Shown piece by piece: positions 1 through 5,303 of a DNA stretch of 5,303 bases. Below the pieces are notes generated by a model. The model searched no databases. It saw only the letters and a program-made list of their open reading frames with translations, and was not told the DNA's origin. The position numbers and the translations under genes were made by a program. Position 1 is the stretch's first letter; each line of letters starts with the position of its first letter. The stretch comes from Desulfobulbus sp. (lineage in GTDB: Bacteria > Desulfobacterota > Desulfobulbia > Desulfobulbales > Desulfobulbaceae). Where the stretch lies: assembly GCA_030602145.1 (NCBI GenBank), contig JAUWAH010000212.1, positions 1 to 5,303 on the forward strand. Direction: 5' to 3'.

Positions 1-152
1 TGTCCCTGTCCCGCAGCCCAACTGGCGAGGGCGGCAAGAACAGCGAGTTCCCGACAGCGGCCGCCGTCGAGCCGGGTGAGCAGGTGCGCCACCTGGACAT
101 CAAGGGGCCGGAACAACCGGCAGGACCGGACCTGATCGAGCATGGGCATCAT
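1..152 (-). CDS. recD: Exonuclease V subunit RecD, N-terminal fragment (cut by the left edge)
   Basis: RecD is the SF1B 5'-3' helicase of RecBCD, the lead motor before Chi and the subunit through which nuclease activity is controlled. Only the first 50 codons are present, so no helicase motif can be seen. The call rests on two points. The short N-terminal segment FRPLDVQVAHLL (residues about 14-25), followed by ELAVLAALASWAAGQG (35-50), parallels E. coli RecD LRPLDVQFAL and its later TLAAALLSHDAGEG. The position directly after recB is also the usual place of recD. The chosen start is ATG at 152, forming an ATGA overlap with the recB stop, with GGAGGG 8 nt upstream. In-frame ATGs at 149 and 143 are alternatives, with spacers of 11 and 17 nt. 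The sequence gives no sign of a frameshift before the edge. Confidence 0.9.
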   Translation of the reverse strand, partial: MMPMLDQVRSCRLFRPLDVQVAHLLTRLDGGRCRELAVLAALASWAAGQG

Positions 153-3100
153 CTTGTCGTCCCTCCACGGCAGCATGCATCCAGGGCGTCGATGAGCGAC
201 CGCTCCGGCCGAAAGACATGGATGCCGGTTCCCGGCGGATGGCTTGGGTGCATGGCCCGCAGAAACAGGTAGTAGGCACAGCCGAAATGGTCGTCGTACC
301 GGTAGCCGGGGATTCGGGAGGCCAGGAAGCGGTGCAGGGCCAGGGTGTAGATCAGGGCCTGGAGCGGATACTGGTGGCTGTCCATGCAGGCGGCCAGGGC
401 TTCGGGATTGTAGTGGGCCGGCTCCGGGCCGAGATAATTCGACTTGTAGTCGACCAGATAATAGCGGCCCCGATGTCGAAAAACCAGGTCGATGAATCCC
501 TTCATCAGGCCGTGCAGGGAGGCTGCCCCCCCGGCCAGGGGCCGCAGTCCGGCCGAGGCGAGCAGGTCGTTGAACCGGGCGAGGGAGACCTGTTCGAGGG
601 GAAAGAGAAAGCCGAGTTCGACGATCCGGTCGCCGCCGGCCAGATCGCCGAGCGTGCAACTGCCGGGCAGGGGCACCGCCGACAGGTCGTTCAGCCAGCG
701 GACCAGGGGGTGGTGCCAACGCGGGTCGATGCCCGCCTGCTCCAATCCCCGGATGACCAGGTCCCGCTGTTCCTCCGCCGGGCTGGCACGGTCGAAACGT
801 TCCAGAAGACCATGGAGACAGGTGCCGGCCTTCGGTCCGCGGGGAAAGGTGTGGATGGAGGCGAAATCCTCGGCCTGCTCGACGGCCGGGCTGTCCCGCT
901 CGTCCCGGTCGGCCGTCTCGGGCAGATCGGTGCCGCCGCTGAGTCGGGAATAGCTGGTCAGCGACCGGCCCGGATGGATGCGGCCGGTGAAGGAGGCGAC
1001 CCGGAGCCGGGGCGGCTCGGCGGTTTCGGCGAAGCGATGTCTGCCGAAGGCCGGCGGATGGGGCTGCCATTCGAGCAGGACCTCCTCACTGTTGAGCGCT
1101 TCCAGCTCATGGATCATGTCGGCGTCGTCGTTCGGCAGGCCACTTTGGTGCACGAGACGGGCCAAGGGGGTCCGCTCAAGACCATTGACCCGGCCCCAGG
1201 TGAACAGGCAGCATGATTTCGCCCTGGTCATGGCCACATACAGCAGTCGCATCTCCTCGGCCAGGTACTCTTCCTCAGCCCAGCGGCGGTGGGTTTCATC
1301 ACCGCTGCCCAGATCGATCGTCGGACGCAGGCTGTCGCGGTCATGGAAGGCGAGCGGTTCGTTGGTCGGCAGGTCGCGGCCGGACCACGGAAAGGGCAGG
1401 AACACCACCGGGAACTCCAGTCCCTTGGCCTTGTGGATGGTGACGATCCTCAGCAGGTGTTCGTCGTCATCCAGGCGAACCAATTGGGCCTCTTCGTCTC
1501 CCTCCGACCGTTCCATCCGGCGGCGCAGCCACCGGGCCAGGGGTTCCGGGCCGTGGCGTCCGGCCGGACTGGCCTGGAGCAATTCGGCCAGGTGCAGGTA
1601 GTTGGTCAGGCTGCGGCGTCCTCCCTGCCGGGCCGTCAATCGCCGGGTGACCTGCTCGCCGGCCAGGAGATACTGAAACATGGGCATGAATCCCTGTTCG
1701 CTGAGAATGCGTCGATAGTGGAACAGGTCGGTCAGCCGCGAGGCCCAGGCCTGGTCGTCGCGGCTGAAACGGTACAGATCCTCGCCGCTGTGGCCAAACA
1801 GATCGGTGGTCAACGCGGTGCGGATGGCCGCCGGGTCGGCGGTGGCGGTCAGGGTGTCCAGCACCAGGGCCAGGGAACGGGCTTCCGGAGTCGCAAACAC
1901 CGACCCCTGATGGGCGACGATGGCCTTCAATCCCCGGCGGCGGAGACCGGCCTGCATGGCCTCGGCCTCCCGGTGGGTGCGGATCAGGAGGGCGATGTCG
2001 CCGGGAGCAAGCGGCCGGCCGGCGATGCTGGCCCGGTTCTGGGCGGCGGCTTCCAGCAGACGGATGATGACGTCGGCGCAGAAATCCACCGCTGCCCGGG
2101 TGGCCTCTTCCTTGCTGATGGTCGACGATCTCGGTCGCCGCAACCGTTCGCTGTCCAGCAGCAGGGCAGTGAGCGGCGGCATGGTCCGGCCGTCGAGCAG
2201 CAGCGGGTGCGCCTTGGGCGGGTCGGCGGCAAGGGCCGGCGCAAAGACAATGTCGTCGCTGAACACAAAGGCGTCCTGCCGTCTTTCGAACAGGGTGTTG
2301 ATTGCCCGCACCATGGCCGGCGTTGCCCGGTGGTTGACACCCAGGGTGGCCCGGTTGCCCCGGGGGGTGGCCCGGCGGGCCGCGATGTAGGTGAAGATGT
2401 CGGCACCGCGAAACGAGTAGATGGCCTGCTTGGGATCGCCGATGAGCAACAGGGTGGAGTCTTGGCCAAAGATGCGGGAGAGCACCCGGTCCTGGGTGGG
2501 GTCGGTGTCCTGGAATTCGTCGATCAGGGCGGCCGGATAGCGGTCCGCCAATCGGGCCGCCAATGGCGGGCCGCTGCCCGGTCGTTCCAGGGCCTCGGCC
2601 AGGCGGGTCAGCAGGTCGTCGTAGCCGAGCCAGCCCCGGTCCTGCTTGCGGCGGCCCAGTTCGGTGTGCAGGGACCAGCGGGCCTGCCGCAGCACATGGA
2701 TGGTGCGAAGGCGCAGTGTCCGGACCTGGAGTTGGTACCATCGATCGAAGAGGACAAAAAACGGATGATCCGGCACCTTGCATCGCGCCTTGACATGGCC
2801 GGCCATGACCGAGACCCCGAGCCGGTCGATGCCGCCCGGCAGGCTCCACGGCGGCCCGGTCCGTTCGGCGAGCCCGTCCATGGCGGCCATCAGCCAGGGG
2901 ACCTGGTCGGTCAGGCGATAGGCCCGGTCGTTTCGCTTCAGACAGGGATCCCCCTCCAAAATGGCTCGCACCTCCTCCCGGTGGCGCCGCCAGGCCCGTT
3001 GGACTTCGTCAAAAAGTTGGCTTGATTGATCGGCGAGTCCCCCGAGCGTGCCCTCGTCGATTGCCGGAATCAGGTCGCAGTCCCTCCAATCCGCCGCCTT

Positions 3101-3652
3101 GCCCAGGGCGGCGAGCAGCCCATCCGGATCGCTCCAGGTGGCGGTGGCCCAGGCTGCCTCGTCATTGTCGGCCGGATAGAACCGGTTGCGCCAGAAATCC
3201 TCGATCACTTCCCGGCGCAGGTCGGTCTCGTTGGGCACCAGGTCGGCCTCGAAGGGCATGGCCGATTCGAAGGCGTGCTCCTTGAGGATGCGCTGGCAGA
3301 AGGAGTGGATGGTGTGGATGACGGCCTCGTCGAACCGCGCCAACCCTTCGGCCAGCCGCTGCCGGGCCAAGTGGGCGGGGACGGCGGCCAGCAGGGCGGC
3401 CAGCGCGGGGTCGTCGCCGTCACCATCGAGGAGATCGAGGGCCTGGCGGAGCCGGTGGCGGATGCGGTCGCGCAACTCGCCGGTGGCCGCCCGGGTGAAG
3501 GTGACCACCAGGATCTGGTCGATGGTCAGGCCCCGTTCGAGCAGCAGGCGGAGACAGAGCAGGGTGAGGGTGTAGGTCTTGCCGGTGCCGGCACTGGCCT
3601 CCAGGAGTTGCCGGCCGCGCAGGGGCAGAAGGAGCGGGTCAAGGGTCTGCAC
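149..3652 (-). CDS. recB: Exonuclease V subunit RecB: ATP-dependent 3'-5' helicase and nuclease
   Basis: RecB is an SF1A helicase with a C-terminal RecB-type nuclease that works with RecC and RecD at double-strand ends. The gene is complete with 1167 residues (E. coli about 1180). Helicase motifs in order: Walker A ASAGTGKT (19-26), motif Ia VVTFTRAATGELRDRIR (49-65), TIHSFCQRIL (114-123), Walker B LIDEFQDTDPTQ (376-387), motif III GDPKQAIYSFRGAD (405-418), motif IV VNHRATPAMV (439-448), motif V IVTIHKAKGLEF (736-747) and motif VI EEMRLLYVAMTRAK (799-812). A low-complexity acidic linker follows (about 905-941). The nuclease domain has GTCLHGLLE (H947), E1012, KGFIDLVF (D1055), VDYKSN (D1068, K1070) and HQYPLQALIYTLALHRFL (1093-1110). 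D1055, D1068 and K1070 correspond to E. coli D1067, D1080 and K1082, so the nuclease should be active. The start is GTG at 3652: GGAG lies 7 nt upstream, and MQTLDPLLLPL aligns with E. coli ETLDPLRLPL. The frame stays open to 3940, but that stretch is recC read out of frame. TTG at 3658 is an alternative, but it sits only 1-2 nt from the GGAG. The stop TGA (151-149) overlaps recD. Confidence 0.98.
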   Translation of the reverse strand: MQTLDPLLLPLRGRQLLEASAGTGKTYTLTLLCLRLLLERGLTIDQILVVTFTRAATGELRDRIRHRLRQALDLLDGDGDDPALAALLAAVPAHLARQRLAEGLARFDEAVIHTIHSFCQRILKEHAFESAMPFEADLVPNETDLRREVIEDFWRNRFYPADNDEAAWATATWSDPDGLLAALGKAADWRDCDLIPAIDEGTLGGLADQSSQLFDEVQRAWRRHREEVRAILEGDPCLKRNDRAYRLTDQVPWLMAAMDGLAERTGPPWSLPGGIDRLGVSVMAGHVKARCKVPDHPFFVLFDRWYQLQVRTLRLRTIHVLRQARWSLHTELGRRKQDRGWLGYDDLLTRLAEALERPGSGPPLAARLADRYPAALIDEFQDTDPTQDRVLSRIFGQDSTLLLIGDPKQAIYSFRGADIFTYIAARRATPRGNRATLGVNHRATPAMVRAINTLFERRQDAFVFSDDIVFAPALAADPPKAHPLLLDGRTMPPLTALLLDSERLRRPRSSTISKEEATRAAVDFCADVIIRLLEAAAQNRASIAGRPLAPGDIALLIRTHREAEAMQAGLRRRGLKAIVAHQGSVFATPEARSLALVLDTLTATADPAAIRTALTTDLFGHSGEDLYRFSRDDQAWASRLTDLFHYRRILSEQGFMPMFQYLLAGEQVTRRLTARQGGRRSLTNYLHLAELLQASPAGRHGPEPLARWLRRRMERSEGDEEAQLVRLDDDEHLLRIVTIHKAKGLEFPVVFLPFPWSGRDLPTNEPLAFHDRDSLRPTIDLGSGDETHRRWAEEEYLAEEMRLLYVAMTRAKSCCLFTWGRVNGLERTPLARLVHQSGLPNDDADMIHELEALNSEEVLLEWQPHPPAFGRHRFAETAEPPRLRVASFTGRIHPGRSLTSYSRLSGGTDLPETADRDERDSPAVEQAEDFASIHTFPRGPKAGTCLHGLLERFDRASPAEEQRDLVIRGLEQAGIDPRWHHPLVRWLNDLSAVPLPGSCTLGDLAGGDRIVELGFLFPLEQVSLARFNDLLASAGLRPLAGGAASLHGLMKGFIDLVFRHRGRYYLVDYKSNYLGPEPAHYNPEALAACMDSHQYPLQALIYTLALHRFLASRIPGYRYDDHFGCAYYLFLRAMHPSHPPGTGIHVFRPERSLIDALDACCRGGTTR
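161..166 (-). promoter_or_regulatory. Ribosome binding site of recD, inside the 3' end of recB
   Basis: On the minus strand GGAGGG precedes ATG (152) by 8 nt. It is a stronger Shine-Dalgarno match than the GGAG in front of recB. The same bases encode the Gly-Gly pair (residues 1163-1164) near the RecB C-terminus. The site favours the ATG at 152 over the in-frame ATGs at 149 and 143. Confidence 0.75.
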
Positions 3653-5303
3653 GGTCAATCTCCAGGTGGGCCAGGATGGGAAGATACAGGTCGGCGAGGT
3701 CGATGAAGGCCTGGTCGGCAACAAAGCGCTCCTGCGGGAAGCACAGCCGGTGAGCCGGATGCTGACCCTCGCCGTTGCGTTGGTAGCTATCTTCCCAGGT
3801 GCGACGGGCGGCCTCGTGCGGGTCCTTGCCCTGGTTGGCCGCCTCGGCCCAGGCCCGGCTGGTTTCGGGAAAGAAGGGCAGCGGGGCTGACAGTCCCTGC
3901 CAGTACAGGTCGAGCAGTCGCTGCACCTCGGCCGCGGCATCGACCACCGGCTGGAAGGTGACCCGTTGGACCCCGGCTTCCTTGCCGGCCGGATCGTGGG
4001 CCAGATGCACGGATAGCGGTGGAGGACTTGCGGGTGCCCGGAGGTTGAGCATCAGGTGATGCACCCAGAGGTCCATCAGATCGGCGCCCTTGAGGGCGGC
4101 CGCGCGCCAGGTGATCCGACCGGCGGGATATCGATCGGTCAGCCGGCCGGTCAGCCTGAACGGTCCGAAGGTGCGATCGATGGGCTGCGGTTCCAGGGGT
4201 GCAACCAGCAGGGGGCGGAGCAGGTCGGCGAATCCGGTGCTGGTTTTGGCAATGTCGTCGAAGGCGATCCGGCCGAATCCGTTTCGGGGCAGCACGCCGC
4301 TGCCTGTCAATTCCCGCCGGATGCTGTCCGCCGACCTGCCGGCCAGCAGGCCGGCCACGGTTGCCTGGCGCAGGTGAAACTGGTCGAGTCGGTCAAGGCG
4401 GAAGGGTTCGCTGTCGGCAAGGTCGGTCGGTCTGGTCCACAGTCGCAGGCCGAGGACCCTCTCCAGGAAGTACCGGGCCGGATGGCGCCAGAAGCGGCAC
4501 AACTCATCGATGTCGACAGTCCGCCATTGGTCCGGAGGTTGGCCCAGTCCGCCGTGGAGAAAGGGCGGGGGATCGGTTTGCCGGGTTGCGGGCAGCCAGG
4601 CCGGATTGAAGCTGGCGGTGGCCTCGGTGCCGTCGAAACAGCGGCGGCTGAAGGGCTGCATGGGATGATCGGTGGTCAGGTGGGCGACCGCCGGGGTTCC
4701 CGCCGACAGACAGCTCTGGTCGAGATACTCGTGGAGTTCGGCGACCACCACCGACGGGGGCAGGACGGTCTCGTCGCGCTGGCTGCGGCCGACCCAGGAG
4801 ATGTAGAACACATCGCGGGCCGAGAGCAGGGCCTCCAGGAAGAGGTAGCGGTCGTCCTGGTTGCGGTTGCGGTCCCCCGGGCGGGGCCTGGCAGCCATCA
4901 GATCGAAAGCGAGCGGATGCTGGCTGCGCGGAAAGGCCCCATCGTCCATGCCAAGGAGGCAGACGACCCGGAAGGGGACGGAGCGCATCGGCACCATGTT
5001 GCAGAAGGTGACCCGACCGCTTTGGAAGGGCTGGCTGCCGGTCGGCTGGCCGAGCCTTGCCAGAAGATGACGGGTGAAGACGGCCAGGGTGACGGGTTCG
5101 GTGTGGCTGGCCAGGCGGCAATCGGTCCTGAGGCCGATGATCGCCTCGCGCAGGATCTCCAGGCCCTGATGATCCTCCTCGGCCGAGAACAGGTCATCGG
5201 CAAGGTGGAGCAGATCCCCGCACCAGGCCTCCACAGGACGGGCCCCGCGCAAACGGCGCCGCCATTCGGCGAGGGCCTCGATCAGGGCGACAAAACCGCC
5301 CAG
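3639..5303 (-). CDS. recC: Exonuclease V subunit RecC, C-terminal part (5' end beyond the right edge)
   Basis: RecC is the non-catalytic scaffold of RecBCD. In the family it carries the pin that splits the duplex, channels the 3' strand to the RecB nuclease and recognises Chi. The frame is open to position 5303 without a stop, so the true start lies outside. 554 residues are visible, about half of the roughly 1120 residues of E. coli RecC. Visible residues about 98-126 (FCNMVPMRSVPFRVVCLLGM, then DDGAFPR) match the E. coli block NFCTLMPMRSIPFKVVCLLG almost residue for residue. DDRYLFLEALLSAR and FYISWVGRS follow at about 150-174. The C-terminal nuclease-like domain shows ELCRFWRHPARYFLERVLGL (about 267-286), ITWRAAALKGADLMDLWVHH (about 397-416) and GLSAPLPFFPETSRAW (about 470-485). 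I see no DYKS-type nuclease motif in this domain, as expected for the catalytically dead RecC fold. The gene stops at TGA (3641-3639), 14 nt inside recB, and is upstream of it in the operon. Identity is very secure; only the N-terminal half is unseen. Confidence 0.97.
   Translation of the reverse strand: MGGFVALIEALAEWRRRLRGARPVEAWCGDLLHLADDLFSAEEDHQGLEILREAIIGLRTDCRLASHTEPVTLAVFTRHLLARLGQPTGSQPFQSGRVTFCNMVPMRSVPFRVVCLLGMDDGAFPRSQHPLAFDLMAARPRPGDRNRNQDDRYLFLEALLSARDVFYISWVGRSQRDETVLPPSVVVAELHEYLDQSCLSAGTPAVAHLTTDHPMQPFSRRCFDGTEATASFNPAWLPATRQTDPPPFLHGGLGQPPDQWRTVDIDELCRFWRHPARYFLERVLGLRLWTRPTDLADSEPFRLDRLDQFHLRQATVAGLLAGRSADSIRRELTGSGVLPRNGFGRIAFDDIAKTSTGFADLLRPLLVAPLEPQPIDRTFGPFRLTGRLTDRYPAGRITWRAAALKGADLMDLWVHHLMLNLRAPASPPPLSVHLAHDPAGKEAGVQRVTFQPVVDAAAEVQRLLDLYWQGLSAPLPFFPETSRAWAEAANQGKDPHEAARRTWEDSYQRNGEGQHPAHRLCFPQERFVADQAFIDLADLYLPILAHLEIDRADP
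3660..3663 (-). promoter_or_regulatory. Ribosome binding site of recB, inside recC
   Basis: Read on the minus strand, GGAG is followed by ATTGACC (7 nt) and then GTG at 3652-3650. The spacing fits the GTG and not the TTG at 3658-3656, so this site decides the recB start. It lies within the last codons of recC, so ribosomes finishing recC pass over it. That suggests coupling of recB translation to recC, which is an inference. Confidence 0.7.

Noticed and set aside
370..377. ACTGGTGG, one base off the E. coli Chi octamer GCTGGTGG
   Set aside because: It is only a near match, and the Chi sequence of this organism is unknown. Reading both strands by eye I noticed no exact E. coli Chi. A genome-wide octamer skew analysis would be needed to say anything about Chi here.
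218..1216. A 332-codon open frame on the plus strand, opposite the RecB nuclease domain
   Set aside because: It is the same kind of antisense shadow. The opposite strand encodes the intact GFIDL and DYKS nuclease motifs, and the plus-strand product is low-complexity without family motifs.
1467..2849. A 460-codon open frame on the minus strand, in another frame within recB
   Set aside because: The translation is dominated by Pro, Gly, Arg and His, typical of an off-frame reading of GC-rich DNA. The recB frame covers the same bases with all helicase motifs intact.
1289..3025. A 578-codon open frame on the plus strand, opposite recB
   Set aside because: It is antisense to recB helicase motifs that are conserved by protein function. 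Its translation is rich in Gly, Gln, Arg and Val, with no recognisable domain. Long antisense frames are expected in GC-rich genes with strong third-position bias. No convincing ribosome binding site or separate promoter was seen.
3653..3940. N-terminal extension of recB by 96 codons to an ATG at 3940
   Set aside because: The extension is recC sequence in another frame, rich in Arg, Pro, Ser and Thr, and lacks similarity to RecB. The Shine-Dalgarno and the TLDPL homology fix the start near 3652.
4338..4355. Perfect 7-bp inverted repeat GCCGGCC-AGCA-GGCCGGC, a possible terminator hairpin or recognition site
   Set aside because: It lies inside recC coding sequence (Leu-Leu-Ala-Gly region), has no following T-tract on the transcribed strand, and GGCC/CCGG palindromes are frequent by chance at this base composition.
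1..5303. Search for a novel defence or mobile system associated with the nuclease-helicase genes
   Set aside because: All sequence is accounted for by canonical recC, recB and recD. There is no extra domain, inserted gene, repeat array or tRNA, and no obvious compositional break to suggest an accessory element.

Overview
The window is a coding-dense, GC-rich stretch (roughly two thirds G+C by eye) read entirely from the minus strand. It holds the middle of a recC-recB-recD operon, which encodes the heterotrimeric RecBCD helicase-nuclease (exonuclease V). All three genes are identified by family motifs that can be read in the translations. No other gene, RNA gene, mobile element, CRISPR array or origin is supported.

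Layout in the direction of transcription, from right to left: (1) the C-terminal half of recC enters from the right edge (5303) and stops at 3639. (2) recB is complete from a GTG at 3652 to a TGA at 149, giving 1167 residues. Its helicase motifs and C-terminal nuclease residues are all intact. (3) The first 50 codons of recD start at 152 and run off the left edge. Neighbouring genes overlap by 14 nt (recC/recB) and 4 nt (recB/recD, ATGA). There is no intergenic DNA and so no internal promoter or terminator. Each internal start has a Shine-Dalgarno sequence inside the upstream gene, which suggests translational coupling and balanced subunit supply. The operon promoter must lie beyond the right edge.

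Known biology of the family: RecB is the slower 3'-5' helicase and carries the only nuclease site. RecD is the faster 5'-3' helicase. RecC is the scaffold that splits the duplex and reads Chi with a dead nuclease-like fold. Together they resect double-strand breaks, load RecA and degrade foreign linear DNA.

Organism: a high-GC Gram-negative bacterium is most likely, either a proteobacterium or one of the former Deltaproteobacteria (Desulfobacterota). Support is the classical E. coli-type RecBCD rather than AddAB, very close matches to recalled E. coli motif blocks, and a recCBD order without ptrA between recC and recB. The assignment is an inference and cannot be narrowed from this sequence alone.

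This is ordinary, well-conserved DNA repair machinery. I found no evidence of an undescribed system. The findings are small points of gene architecture and motif variation.
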